Positions 30,425 through 39,644 of a stretch of DNA of 64,000 nucleotides are shown one piece after another. The translations under genes and the position numbers were made by a program. The stretch lies in assembly GCF_000153925.1 (NCBI RefSeq), contig NZ_DS264344.1, positions 1 to 64,000 of the forward strand, written 5' to 3'. The notes beneath the pieces were generated by a model. That model made no database searches. It saw only the letters and a list, made by a program, of their open reading frames with translations, and was not told where the DNA came from. Within the stretch, counting starts at the first letter, position 1. Each line of letters opens with the position of its first letter. The DNA comes from [Ruminococcus] torques ATCC 27756 (GTDB taxonomy: Bacteria > Bacillota > Clostridia > Lachnospirales > Lachnospiraceae).

Positions 30425-32860
30425 ATGGCAAGAAGAAAAAAATTGCAGGTAGAAGAAAAAAAGGAACGACGGCTCCCGACAACAAGATATAATCCCGAAT
30501 ATAAAAAGGGACTGACAAGTCAGCAAGTTCAGGAACACCGGCTGCACGGTTGGACGAACAAGGCGGTTGAACCTCCGTCAAAGACGACGAAAGAGATTGT
30601 TCATGAAAATGTATTTACTTATTTCAACTTAATCTTTGTCGTGCTTGCAGTATTGCTCTGTCTTGTGGGATCTTTCAGAGATTTGACATTTCTTCCGGTT
30701 ATTATTGCAAATACATTGATTGGAATTATTCAGGAGATTAGAGCAAAACAAGTACTGGATAAGCTGACTATGTTGAATGCGCCCCGCGCCTCTGTTGTCC
30801 GAGACGGAAAAAGAACGGTGATCAATGCCGAAGATCTTGTCGTAGATGATATCGTAATTTTTAAAGCCGGCGATCAGGTGTGTGCCGATGCGGAAGTATC
30901 TGCCGGAGAAGTTCAGGTGAATGAATCGCTTTTGACAGGTGAAGCCGATGAGATTACAAAACGTAAAGGCGATAAACTGATGTCAGGCAGCTTTATTGTT
31001 TCCGGACAATGTCACGCGCGGCTTGATAAAGTAGGAGAGGATTCATATATATCGAAATTGACATTGCAGGCAAAAGCGATGCAGTCAAAAGAACAGTCGG
31101 AAATGATTCGTTCGCTTGATAAGCTTGTTAAATGTGTAGGAGTAGCTATTATCCCGATCGGAATCGTTCTTTTTTCACAGGCATTTTTCATTCAACATGA
31201 TGGATTTAGAGAAAGCGTGACATCTATGATCGCGGCGGTGATCGGAATGATTCCGGAAGGATTGTATCTTCTTGCAAGTGTGGCGCTTGCGGTGAGTTCA
31301 ATTCGTCTTGCACAGAAAAAAGTGCTTTTGCATGATATGAAATGTATTGAAACGCTTGCCCGTGTAGACGTGCTTTGTGTGGATAAGACAGGAACGATTA
31401 CGGAAAATACAATGAAAGTCCAAAAGCTGATCAAGACGGATGAGTACGATGAAAAAGAAAAGGGCGGGTTATCTTTGCTTGTCGGAGATTTTGCGGCAGC
31501 TATGACAAATGATAATATTACGATGGCTGCCCTAAAAGAATATTTTACAAAAGCATCAGGAAAGAAGGTTTTGTCAAAAACAGGATTTTCTTCCGCAACA
31601 AAATACAGCAGCGTTACATTTGAAGACGGAGCTTATGTGCTCGGAGCGCCGGAATTTGTTTTAAAAGAAAAGTATGACGATTATGCGGAAGAGATCACAG
31701 AATATGCATCTACAGGATCCAGAGTTCTTGCTTTTGGAATTTATGACGGAGAGGTTGACGGAAAACCTCTGACACATGGCATTCTTCCGTTTGGCTTTGT
31801 TTTACTTGCCAATCCTATACGAGAAGCTGCAAAAGAGACGTTTGAGTATTTCGCAGAACAAGGCGTAGAAGTAAAGGTTATCTCAGGGGATAATCCGGTT
31901 ACTGTTTCCAATGTTGCAAAGCAGGCCGGAATTAAAAATGCAGACAGATATGTAGATGCGTCAGAGTTTGAAGATGAACAGTCCATGAGGAAAGCGCTTC
32001 TGAATAATACGGTTTTCGGTCGGGTTACGCCGAGTCAGAAACGGAAGTTTGTCCGTATTTTAAAAGAGGCAGGACATACGGTAGCAATGACGGGAGACGG
32101 GGTTAATGATGTGCTTGCCTTGAAAGATGCCGACTGCAGTATTGCCATGGCATCGGGAAGCGACGCTGCGGCACAGGCATCTCAGCTTGTTTTGCTGGAG
32201 TCAGATTTTTCATGTATGCCGGAAGTTGTGTTGGAAGGAAGGCGGGTTGTAAATAATATTCAGAGATCGGCAAGTTTATTTCTTGTGAAGAATATTTTCT
32301 CATTTTTGCTAAGCGTTGCGTCTGTCGTGTTTATGTTTACTTATCCGTTGGAGCCGTCTCAAGTATCATTGATCAGTATGTTTACAATCGGTGTTCCTGC
32401 ATTCTTCCTTGCTCTGGAACCGAATAAAAATATGATCAAAGGACATTTCCTTACAAATGTGCTATTAAAAGCGCTTCCTGCTGCGTTGACAGATGCTCTT
32501 GCAGTTGCGGCTCTTGTCATATTTGGAAGAACATTTGACGTAAGCTCTACGGATATATCAACGGCGGCAACGATGCTTTTGGCGATCGTAGGATTTATGA
32601 TCTTATATAAGATCAGCGCGCCGATGAATAAAATACGGTTTAGTATTGTAAGCGGATGTATTGCAGGATTATTGTTCTGCAGCATCTTCCTAAAAGATCT
32701 GTTCGCTATTACAAGTATGACAAAAGAATGTATTATGCTCTTTGTAGTATTTGCGATTGCTACAGAACCGGTGCTTCGTTATTTGACAACACTTGTCGAA
32801 AAAGTGAAATATTACTATCTGAAGCTGCGAGGCAAAAATCTGTCTTCAGATGATACATAA
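30425..32860 (+). CDS. Cation-translocating P-type ATPase, CtpE-like
   Basis: A protein of 811 residues. Actuator TGEAD, M4 helix MIPEGLYLLASVALAV, phosphorylation motif CVDKTGTIT (Asp near residue 320), hinge TGDGVNDVLALKDADC, and C-terminal helices. The PEGL(Y/V)LL helix followed by the MKCIETLARVDVLCVDKTG segment resembles mycobacterial CtpE, reported as a Ca2+ uptake pump, more than SERCA-type exporters. The substrate is not settled by sequence. A GTG at 30413 is in frame, but AGAGGTGA (30409-30416) suits the ATG at 30425. Confidence 0.85.
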   Translation: MARRKKLQVEEKKERRLPTTRYNPEYKKGLTSQQVQEHRLHGWTNKAVEPPSKTTKEIVHENVFTYFNLIFVVLAVLLCLVGSFRDLTFLPVIIANTLIGIIQEIRAKQVLDKLTMLNAPRASVVRDGKRTVINAEDLVVDDIVIFKAGDQVCADAEVSAGEVQVNESLLTGEADEITKRKGDKLMSGSFIVSGQCHARLDKVGEDSYISKLTLQAKAMQSKEQSEMIRSLDKLVKCVGVAIIPIGIVLFSQAFFIQHDGFRESVTSMIAAVIGMIPEGLYLLASVALAVSSIRLAQKKVLLHDMKCIETLARVDVLCVDKTGTITENTMKVQKLIKTDEYDEKEKGGLSLLVGDFAAAMTNDNITMAALKEYFTKASGKKVLSKTGFSSATKYSSVTFEDGAYVLGAPEFVLKEKYDDYAEEITEYASTGSRVLAFGIYDGEVDGKPLTHGILPFGFVLLANPIREAAKETFEYFAEQGVEVKVISGDNPVTVSNVAKQAGIKNADRYVDASEFEDEQSMRKALLNNTVFGRVTPSQKRKFVRILKEAGHTVAMTGDGVNDVLALKDADCSIAMASGSDAAAQASQLVLLESDFSCMPEVVLEGRRVVNNIQRSASLFLVKNIFSFLLSVASVVFMFTYPLEPSQVSLISMFTIGVPAFFLALEPNKNMIKGHFLTNVLLKALPAALTDALAVAALVIFGRTFDVSSTDISTAATMLLAIVGFMILYKISAPMNKIRFSIVSGCIAGLLFCSIFLKDLFAITSMTKECIMLFVVFAIATEPVLRYLTTLVEKVKYYYLKLRGKNLSSDDT

Positions 32861-33062
32861 TATTTTCAAGAATAAGAAAGATACGGAAAATGAATGGATA
32901 TTAGGAGCAAAGCAGCTTAAAAATGAATGATGCCGATTAAGGAGGAATAGAAATATACAACCGGAAAATAGAATAGAGATAGAGTAAGAGATATAGTAAA
33001 AAATATAGTAAAAAGTATAAGCAGAAAAACAAAGAGAGATGAAATGAAAAGGAGAAGGGGAA

Positions 33063-33695
33063 ATGGCAGAAAAATTGAAAGTATTGATTTTGAACGGAAG
33101 TCCTAGAACAGAGGGCAACACGACGATCGCGATCCACGAGATGGAACATGTTTTTGAAGAAAACGGCGTGGAATATGAGACGATCCAAGTTGGGAAAATG
33201 GATATCAGAGGATGTGCGGCATGCGGAACATGTTATAAAAACGGAAAGTGTATGTTTGATGATATCGTGAATGAGCTTGCACCGAAATTCGAGGCTGCAG
33301 ACGGTATGGTTATTGCAAGTCCTGTCTTTTATGCATCTGCAAATGCGACGCTGATCGCCTGTCTTGACCGGTTATTTTACAGTACTAAATTCGATAAGAC
33401 GATGAAAGTCGGAGCAAGTGTCGTATGTGCAAGAAGAGGCGGATGTTCTGCAACATTTGATGAGTTAAATAAATATTTTACAATTTCAGATATGCCGATC
33501 GCATCGGGACAATACTGGAACTGTATTCATGGAAGAAAGGTCGGAGAGGCGGCGCTTGATGAAGAAGGGAAACAGACAATGCGCGGTGTTGCGAGAAATA
33601 TGGTCTTTCTAATGAAGAGTATCGCGCTTGGAAAGGAAGCGTTCGGTCTTCCTGAAAAAGAGAAAAAGGTTTATACGAGTTTTATTAATCCGTGA
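33063..33695 (+). CDS. Flavodoxin-fold NAD(P)H-dependent oxidoreductase / iron-sulfur flavoprotein
   Basis: A protein of 210 residues with the FMN phosphate loop LILNGSPRTEGNT at the N-terminus. A Cys cluster CAACGTCYKNGKC (around residues 50-62) follows, which in iron-sulfur flavoproteins binds a 4Fe-4S cluster, then a SPVFYASANATL flavin-contact segment. It likely moves electrons between flavin and a small partner; the substrate is unknown. The 200 bases before it (32,861-33,062) are A-rich with no gene. ATG at 33063 follows AAAAGGAGAAGGGG. Confidence 0.82.
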   Translation: MAEKLKVLILNGSPRTEGNTTIAIHEMEHVFEENGVEYETIQVGKMDIRGCAACGTCYKNGKCMFDDIVNELAPKFEAADGMVIASPVFYASANATLIACLDRLFYSTKFDKTMKVGASVVCARRGGCSATFDELNKYFTISDMPIASGQYWNCIHGRKVGEAALDEEGKQTMRGVARNMVFLMKSIALGKEAFGLPEKEKKVYTSFINP

Positions 33696-33760
33696 GTTTT
33701 CAAGACTTGGATCAATACAAAAAGTGTTGCGAATCTTTAATTCAGAGAAACAGGTTACAG

Positions 33761-33795
33761 AGAAACTGCTGTCAAAATGACGGCAGTTTCTTTTT
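33761..33795 (+). terminator. Terminator after the flavoprotein gene
   Basis: Stem AGAAACTGCTGTC / GACGGCAGTTTCT (33761-33773, 33779-33791; one G-U pair) and a T run. This marks the right edge of the core chromosomal block. Confidence 0.85.
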
Positions 33796-33864
33796 GTATC
33801 AAGAAAACCACGCGATAGTCGCGTGGTTCCGTGAAAGCTTTAGCGGTGTATTCAGAAATAAAAA

Positions 33865-33925
33865 CTCCTAATGTGTATAATAAAAACGTGACCTGCCAGT
33901 TACGTAAATAAAAACACATTAGGAG
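33865..33925 (+). promoter_or_regulatory. Ribosome-site-sequestering hairpin of IS200 tnpA
   Basis: CTCCTAATGTG (33865-33875) is the exact complement of CACATTAGGAG (33915-33925), and the right arm contains the tnpA Shine-Dalgarno. A stem of this kind is known to keep IS200 transposase translation low. Confidence 0.75.
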
Positions 33926-33934
33926 GACCGTATA

Positions 33935-34405
33935 ATGTCAGAACAAAATACAGACGTAAAAAGCTTAGCACATACAAAATGGAATTGCAAATATCATGTA
34001 GTGTTTGCACCTAAATATCGAAGGAAAGTATTTTATAACGAAAAGAAAGAAGCAATTCGTGAAATAATCCGAACACTGTGCCAATGGAAAGGTGTTGAAA
34101 TCATCGAAGGAGAAGTATGTCCGGATCATATTCATTTACTTCTGAGTATCCCGCCCAAAATGAGCGTTTCGGGATTCATGGGATACTTAAAAGGAAAGAG
34201 TAGCCTAATGATATTTCAGAGATTCGGAAATATGAAATTTGCATACCGAAACCGCGAGTTTTGGTGTAAGGGATACTATGTTGATACAGTAGGGAAGAAC
34301 ACGGCAGCAATAAAAAGTTACATAGCCAACCAGCTAAAACAAGATAAGGAAATGGATCAGATTAGTCTATTCGATCCGCGAGACTCGTTTACGGGTAGCA
34401 AGTAA
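33935..34405 (+). CDS. tnpA: IS200 Y1 transposase TnpA
   Basis: A protein of 156 residues. The HUH motif is in CPDHIHLLLSIPP (around residue 66) and the likely catalytic tyrosine in the C-terminal helix region GYYVDTVGKNTAAIKSYI. The protein cuts and joins single-stranded DNA as a dimer and recognises the flanking hairpins. The reading frame is intact, so the copy may be active. ATG at 33935 follows AGGAGG, which is buried in the leader hairpin. Confidence 0.93.
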   Translation: MSEQNTDVKSLAHTKWNCKYHVVFAPKYRRKVFYNEKKEAIREIIRTLCQWKGVEIIEGEVCPDHIHLLLSIPPKMSVSGFMGYLKGKSSLMIFQRFGNMKFAYRNREFWCKGYYVDTVGKNTAAIKSYIANQLKQDKEMDQISLFDPRDSFTGSK

Positions 34406-34556
34406 TCCTGCGCGTGGCTGGCAGGCCAATAAAAGACGCACTTGTGCGTGGCTAGTAATATTAGGGCTATGCCCGAAAATGAAAAACCACCCGCTAGGCG
34501 GGTGGATGTTTATTTGCACAGCGACGAGCTAAAGTCCGGGTGTGAAAATTTTATGA

Positions 34557-34922
34557 ATCGATGATATATTTCCGCTGGCAGACAAAACGGAATATATCAA
34601 TGCATTGGCTTCATATCAGCTTTTGATTATTGATGATCTTGGTGTGGAACGAAATTCAGAATATGCGTTAGGAATTATTTTTAGCGTCATAGATCGCAGG
34701 ATCCGTTCGGGACGACCTTTAATCATCACAACGAATCTTCCGCTGAAAGAAATAAAAAGCGAGACCATGTTGGATAAAAGGCGTATCTATGACCGTATTT
34801 TAGAAATGTGTACACCTATGTATGTTGGAGGCACAAGCAAACGAGAAGTGATTGCAAGTATGAAAATGGAGAAAGCGAAAACGCTGTTGAATACAAACAG
34901 AGGGGAGGAGGAATGCGAATGA
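34557..34922 (+). pseudogene. DnaC-like ATPase, 5'-truncated
   Basis: The open frame begins right after a TGA at 34554-34556 and reads DDIFPLADKTEYINALASYQ, then Walker B LLIIDDLGVERNSEYA and a sensor-like LIITTNLPLKEIK. Walker A and the N-terminal half are missing, presumably lost when IS200 or a deletion removed the left side. Intact relatives are helicase-loader-like ATPases common in Tn916/Tn1549-type elements. A TTG at 34605 could in principle start a 105-residue product, but that would have no nucleotide site. Its stop overlaps xis. Confidence 0.75.
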
Positions 34923-35128
34923 ATCATACAGAAAAAACAATACCTGTTTGGAAGAAATATTCTTTAAATGTTTCCGAAGCAGCAGAATATTACGGAATTG
35001 GAGAAAAGAGATTGAGACAAATCGCAGGTGAAAATGAAGGAGCAGATTTTATTTTGGAAGTTGGTTCGCATATCCGGTTCAAAAGAAAATTATTTGAAGA
35101 TTATCTGGACACAGCCAGTACAGTTTAA
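34919..35128 (+). CDS. xis: Excisionase, Tn916-Xis-like
   Basis: A protein of 69 residues starting MNHTEKTIPVWKKYSLN. It has a winged-helix/MerR-like DNA-binding fold (SEAAEYYGIGEKRLRQIA), then GSHIRFKRKLFEDYLD, both typical of Tn916-family excisionases. The ATG at 34919 is eight bases from GGGGAGGAGG; an upstream ATG at 34913 is too close to it. It overlaps the dnaC-like stop by four bases and precedes the integrase by 135 bases, the usual end-of-element order. Confidence 0.88.
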   Translation: MNHTEKTIPVWKKYSLNVSEAAEYYGIGEKRLRQIAGENEGADFILEVGSHIRFKRKLFEDYLDTASTV

Positions 35129-35263
35129 GTGACAGAATAGAAGAAATAGTAATGAAAATAATGTTCATTTTATCTTAGCGAAGAGAAGGTCTTGTGGTAT
35201 AATGAATAAACCGAGACGGTCTTCCAAGTTAAATGAACATTTGATGAAGGAGACTAAAATATT

Positions 35264-36454
35264 ATGAGTGAAAAAAGGAGAGATCATAGAGGACGTATAT
35301 TACACAATGGAGAAATACAGTTATCTGATGGCAGATATCGATTTAAGTATGTAGATGAGATGGGAAAGGAGCGCTGCGTATACAGCTGGCGCTTAGACCA
35401 TAACGATGCAACTCCGAAAGGAAAGCGCCGTACTTTGTCGCTTCGAGAGATGGAGAAGAAAATCCAGGCGGACCATTTCGAGCAGATTGCAACAAATGGC
35501 GGAAATATGACGGTACTGGAACTGGTTGAAAAATATACATCAACCAAAACCGGTGTCAGACCTACTACAGTTGCAGGATACGGAACAGTTATCAATTTAC
35601 TGAAGAAGGATCCATTTGGAAAAAGAAGAATTGATACGATTCGGATTTCGGATGCAAAATGTTGGCTGATACATCTTCAGCAGATAGAAAAGAAAAGCTA
35701 TAGTTCCATCCATTCGATCCGAGGAGTTCTTCGTCCGGCATTTCAGTTGGCGGTGGATGATGACCTGGTCAGGAAAAATCCATTTCAGTTTCAGCTAATG
35801 GAAGTGGTCGTGAATGACAGTGTGACAAGAGAGGCAATCAGCAGAGCAGAGGAACGTAAGTTTCTACGATTTGTGAAGGAAGATCCTCATTTTTGCGGGT
35901 ATTATGAGGGAATCTACATTTTATTTAAAACCGGTCTTCGCATCTCGGAATTTTGTGGTTTAACGATTTCTGATATTGATTTCAAGGAGCATACAATCAA
36001 CATCGATCATCAATTGCAGAAGAAATCAAAAATCGGATATTATATTCAAGAGACTAAAACAACTAGCGGAACGAGAAAGATACCTATGACTGCAGATGTA
36101 GAGGAATGCTTTCGGAAAATAATAGAAAAACGAAACCCGCCCAAAGCAGAGCCTATGGTAGATGGAAAAAGTGGATTCTTATACTTTGATAAAAACGGAA
36201 GTATTTGTTATTCTCTGCACTGGGAGCATTACTTTCAACATATCATTCAGAAATATAATAATACTTACAAAGCGCAGATGACTGTTATCACACCACATGT
36301 ATGTCGGCACACCTATTGCTCAAACATGGCAAAATCCGGAATGAATCCAAAAGCATTGCAATATTTGATGGGCCACTCAGATATCAGCGTAACGCTGAAT
36401 ACATATACGCATGTAAATCTTGAGGATGCTAGGGAAGAAGTTGCCCGGATTTAG
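35264..36454 (+). CDS. int: Tyrosine integrase, Tn916 family
   Basis: A protein of 396 residues. The N-terminal arm-binding domain (RRDHRGRILHNGEIQLSDGR) and SAM-like core-binding domain precede the catalytic domain. Its catalytic set is R (KTGLRISEFCG), K (TTSGTRKIP region), H-x-x-R (HVCRHTYCSNMAKSG), H (LMGHSDISVTLNTY) and the nucleophile Tyr in that last motif. The frame is intact. It marks one end of an otherwise missing conjugative transposon. The ATG at 35264 follows GAAGGAG. Confidence 0.93.
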   Translation: MSEKRRDHRGRILHNGEIQLSDGRYRFKYVDEMGKERCVYSWRLDHNDATPKGKRRTLSLREMEKKIQADHFEQIATNGGNMTVLELVEKYTSTKTGVRPTTVAGYGTVINLLKKDPFGKRRIDTIRISDAKCWLIHLQQIEKKSYSSIHSIRGVLRPAFQLAVDDDLVRKNPFQFQLMEVVVNDSVTREAISRAEERKFLRFVKEDPHFCGYYEGIYILFKTGLRISEFCGLTISDIDFKEHTINIDHQLQKKSKIGYYIQETKTTSGTRKIPMTADVEECFRKIIEKRNPPKAEPMVDGKSGFLYFDKNGSICYSLHWEHYFQHIIQKYNNTYKAQMTVITPHVCRHTYCSNMAKSGMNPKALQYLMGHSDISVTLNTYTHVNLEDAREEVARI

Positions 36455-36487
36455 GTTGTGTAATTACGATTTTTAATTGAAAATAGC

Positions 36488-36528
36488 AAGGTGTAAAATG
36501 GAAAAACATACACCTTATTTTACACCTT
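36488..36528 (+). terminator. Terminator-like hairpin after the integrase
   Basis: AAGGTGTAAAAT (36488-36499) is exactly complementary to ATTTTACACCTT (36517-36528), followed by TTT. It may end int transcription and could overlap the element's end. Confidence 0.6.
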
Positions 36529-36821
36529 TTGCTGACGATATTATGCGAAAATAAACCAGGTTATGCCAGAAAGCAATTTTTTACAAGGGCTTACAAAGCC
36601 CGAAATACCAAGAAAAACAAGGAAATGCGAGGTTATGCAACAATGATAAAAGTGCTCTTCATCTGTCACGGCACTCTTTGAAGAACTCCTTAAAAAGTCA
36701 GTAAAATCAATACTTGGAAGGTATTTGTGTGGAAGAAATAACCCGAAAATAACCCATAGATTTTTGTGTGAGTGTTACAAGATAAATAATTATAATTTAG
36801 GGATGTGACATGATGAGAATG

Positions 36822-36863
36822 AAAGCTGTAAGAATTCTAATAGTGGAATCTTACAGCTTTTTT
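36822..36863 (+). terminator. Hairpin with T tract in the inter-element gap
   Basis: AAAGCTGTAAGA (36822-36833) pairs with TCTTACAGCTTT (36849-36860), followed by TTT. No gene precedes it within 360 bases. In the gap 36,455-37,579 only hairpins and short repeats are visible, and no convincing coding frame. Confidence 0.65.
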
Positions 36864-36879
36864 ATAAATAAATTTGAAA

Positions 36880-37024
36880 GTAAAATCTTTACAATTTGGT
36901 ATAGCGTGTTTTAAATGTAAAAAAGCAGATAGTTCTTTACATATAGATGTAACAAAAGAGGCGTTTTTGTGAAGGTTGTTTATGAGGTGAGGTAAGAGTC
37001 TTTAGTGGGGGTAAAATCTTTACA
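36880..37024 (+). repeat. Repeated palindromic box GTAAAATCTTTACA
   Basis: The 14-base sequence occurs exactly at 36880-36893 and again at 37011-37024, with a looser version (GTAAGAGTCTTTAG) at about 36992. The ends GTAAA/TTTAC are self-complementary. They lie between two integrase genes, where arm-type integrase sites would be expected; a regulator site is the alternative. Confidence 0.5.
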
Positions 37025-37124
37025 TGTAATATCCTGTGTTCAAAAGGTAGGATTTAAGCGAAAAAAGCATCGTGACCATGAGGAAATATAAAAGTAAAAA
37101 GTATTCTATGATAAAGTATAAAGG

Positions 37125-37156
37125 CTTAGAGGAGAATGTCTCTTCTAAGTTTTTTT
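37125..37156 (+). terminator. Terminator in the inter-element gap
   Basis: CTTAGAGGAGA (37125-37135) pairs with TCTCTTCTAAG (37139-37149; one G-U), followed by seven T. Sequence upstream from about 36,900 could encode a short non-coding transcript ending here. Confidence 0.7.
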
Positions 37157-37523
37157 AATAAGAAAGCAGTTTGGGCGTTTGCTTTTGAAGTTATAATAAG
37201 TGTAGTAAAACTTACACCAGATGGAACAGGATACCGTACTAAGATGATATTTGTTAAAGAGAAACTATTGATGGATAGAAAGTCGGATATTCAGTTACGA
37301 TTTTTCAATATAGGGTGAGAAAGTTTTTTTGATGAAGTGTAATAATATGTGGTTATATGCTTTGTAGAAAAATCCGTAGGAATTAAAATTTTTTGTTTTG
37401 TGGAAAGATTATAATTATGATATACTGAAAGAAAATGATAAATCGGGATTTGTGGAGAGATTTCCTGAGTTTTCCTTATTTTACAGGCTTTTTAGCCCCT
37501 TAGATAGTGAAATGATATGTATT

Positions 37524-37571
37524 TTCCCTTATTTTTACCCTTGTGAGGAATCCGCAAGGGAAATAAGGGAA
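37524..37571. repeat. Long inverted repeat beside the second integrase
   Basis: TTCCCTTATTT (37524-37534) pairs with AAATAAGGGAA (37561-37571), and inside it CCCTTG (37538-37543) pairs with CAAGGG (37555-37560). It lies within ten bases of the integrase stop on the minus strand, a position where attachment sites and integrase-gene terminators are found. Confidence 0.55.
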
Positions 37572-37579
37572 ATTTTTAT

Positions 37580-38875
37580 TTAAGCGTTGCTCGCTACTTT
37601 ATCAAGAAGTCTTGCGGAATCCCGCTTTGCTTTTCTTGTTGAGTGAGCGTAAATGTTCATTGTGGTACTGACATCGGAATGTCCTAACAGTTCCTGTACA
37701 TCTTTCGGAGCAGCTCCATTCGAGAGCAGGTTGCTGGTGTAGGTATGTCGTAACTGGTGAAAGTGAAAATCTTCAAATCCTTCCAGCTTTTTTGATACTG
37801 ACCTGCAAGCAATGCCGAGTGTACTCGGCAGTTCCAGACTGCCATCCGGTCTGAGGCAGACAAAGGATATTTCTTTATAATCTGCCGGGACTTCCTGTGT
37901 TCCGTCAAGGTGATAGTATTCATAATACACCCTGTTTTTCACATGCACCTCTTTGTAGTAGTTGCGGTGGTAAAGTTCCCCGTACTGCATCCGGCTTTTC
38001 AGTTGTTCCCGTCTTGCTGCTTTCAATATTTCAGTCAGCGTATCTCCAAAATCAACAATCCTTACTTTCTTTCGCTTGGTCGTTCCAATCACATTTTTAT
38101 GCTTTGCACCGTCGTAACGGATACTTCTTTTAATGGTCAGGCATTGATCTTCAAGGTTGATGTCCTGCCATGTAAGACCACAGGTTTCACCGATGCGAAG
38201 TCCTGCATAATATGCAATCTGAATCGGCAGGATCGCAGGTGGATTTTTCTTTTCCAGATACTTGATAAGTCGCTCATAATCCTCATGTGAAATCGGCTGT
38301 GTGCCATCTTCGACTTCATCATCGGAAAAGAGGTCAACTTCCTCTGCCTGTTTTTTCAGCTTAATATACTGCATCGGATTGAAACTGATTAACTGTTTTG
38401 GAAATACTGCAAAACGGAATGACTGCTGCAACACTGCGGAAAAAGAATGGATATAATCTTTACTGTATCCTTTTCTCACTTTTCCGTCTGGAAATTCGCC
38501 ACCGAATGTAAGCAGATCAAGAAATGCCTGTAAATGTTCGGCAGTAACTGTTTTCAGTTTACGGTCTGCAATCGGGTGTTTCTTAGTGCAACGGATTGCA
38601 CTGAGATAATTTTCCACTGTGCCATTACTGAGTGTTCCGGTTTTCAGTTCTTCTTCTGCCCACATGTCCAGAAGTTCACCTACGGTAAGGTTATCTGCTT
38701 TTGCAACAAATTTCTTATCTTCGTAATCTTCCAGTGCCTTGCGGAGAAGTTTTTCTGTCTCACTTTTGCTTTCGGTTCCGGCATATTCTTTCTGAACCAT
38801 TTTGCCGCTTGCGTCCTCTACATAGAAGCGGTAGTACCATTTCTTTCCTTTCTTTCTAACAGATCCTTTTGCCAT
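37580..38875 (-). CDS. int: Tyrosine integrase of a mobilizable element
   Basis: A protein of 431 residues, minus strand. The N-terminal AP2-like arm-binding segment (MAKGSVRKKGKKWYYRFYVE) is followed by the core-binding domain and the catalytic domain: R in YYAGLRIGETCGLTW, HxxR in FHFHQLRHTYTSNLL, and H/Y in LLGHSDVSTTMNIYAHS. Intact. The start at 38875 is preceded (minus strand) by AAGGAG; the frame is open ten codons further. It belongs with the divergent repressor/excisionase/relaxase set at 38,962-41,481, and differs clearly from the integrase at 35,264. Confidence 0.93.
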   Translation of the reverse strand: MAKGSVRKKGKKWYYRFYVEDASGKMVQKEYAGTESKSETEKLLRKALEDYEDKKFVAKADNLTVGELLDMWAEEELKTGTLSNGTVENYLSAIRCTKKHPIADRKLKTVTAEHLQAFLDLLTFGGEFPDGKVRKGYSKDYIHSFSAVLQQSFRFAVFPKQLISFNPMQYIKLKKQAEEVDLFSDDEVEDGTQPISHEDYERLIKYLEKKNPPAILPIQIAYYAGLRIGETCGLTWQDINLEDQCLTIKRSIRYDGAKHKNVIGTTKRKKVRIVDFGDTLTEILKAARREQLKSRMQYGELYHRNYYKEVHVKNRVYYEYYHLDGTQEVPADYKEISFVCLRPDGSLELPSTLGIACRSVSKKLEGFEDFHFHQLRHTYTSNLLSNGAAPKDVQELLGHSDVSTTMNIYAHSTRKAKRDSARLLDKVASNA

Positions 38876-38961
38876 AATCGTATGTCTCCTTTCGATATCA
38901 GACAATCGGAACTGCTGAAATGCTTCTTGCGTGTAAGTATATCATAACTCCGATTATCTTA

Positions 38962-39591
38962 CTATACCGATTCAGAATCCTCGTACATAACTTCGGATAA
39001 AAGATTTGCAAGCCGTTGTTCTGCTGTTTCCGGTTTCTTGGAATAGAGCCTTACAATATCTGCCATGTCATTCAATGCGTTGACAGTATGGGTGATCTCC
39101 CTGAGAAACATGATCTCGTTATATTCATCATTCGATTCAAACCCCATTACTTTTGCAATGTCCGCTTCTTTGGTATTGCCTTTGTAATTCTTGCAGGCGA
39201 ACTGGAACGAATCCAAAAACAGTTCATATTGTTTCAACATTAACAGCAGTAGGTCTTTGGAAAAAGCATCTTCTGTTTTCGTAAGGTCAAGAGGTAACTG
39301 TTTGAGAATATCCGTCATGGCATCACGAATCTGTAATTCTCTTTTATCCGTAATGTCGGTTTCATATTCGTCCGTTTCCCCTCTGAGCCATTCCACAGAT
39401 ACATGGAGAGCTTCTGAAAGACCTTCCAGCACCATTTTCTTTGTATTGTCAATCGTTCCGGCTTCATATCTCTGAATCGTAGATGCAGTCACACCCATCT
39501 TTTCAGCGATATAAGGCTGTGTCAGATTCAATTCTGTACGGCGCTGTTTTGCCCTGCTACCGATCAGCTTGCGTAATTCTTTATCTTTCAT
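38962..39591 (-). CDS. XRE-family repressor of the mobilizable element
   Basis: A protein of 209 residues. The Cro/CI-type helix-turn-helix lies at residues about 8-62 (SRAKQRRTELNLTQPYIAEK, then GVTASTIQRYEAG). The remaining 140 residues look helical and match no family I can name. The start is placed at 39591 by AAGGAGG on the minus strand; the longer open frame lies upstream of that site. It faces the excisionase gene across a 175-base control region holding two matching palindromes, probably its operators. Confidence 0.87.
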   Translation of the reverse strand: MKDKELRKLIGSRAKQRRTELNLTQPYIAEKMGVTASTIQRYEAGTIDNTKKMVLEGLSEALHVSVEWLRGETDEYETDITDKRELQIRDAMTDILKQLPLDLTKTEDAFSKDLLLLMLKQYELFLDSFQFACKNYKGNTKEADIAKVMGFESNDEYNEIMFLREITHTVNALNDMADIVRLYSKKPETAEQRLANLLSEVMYEDSESV

Positions 39592-39644
39592 GCTGATGTG
39601 CCTCCTTTTTCGGTATGTCATTACTATACCACATAACAAACAAT

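Larger units (their letters stand above)
33806..34505 (+). mobile_element. IS200/IS605-type insertion sequence
   Basis: About 700 bases with subterminal hairpins instead of inverted termini: left AACCACGCGA-TAG-TCGCGTGGTT (33806-33828), right CCACCCGC-TAG-GCGGGTGG (34487-34505). Both loops are TAG. It carries only a Y1 tyrosine transposase and no tnpB, which is the IS200 form. The exact outer ends are uncertain by a few bases. It abuts the truncated dnaC-like gene of an integrative element. Confidence 0.88.

Noticed and set aside
37136-37583. Two short + strand frames (60 and 61 codons) in the inter-element gap
   Set aside because: They overlap a terminator and an inverted repeat, lack ribosome sites and have atypical composition.
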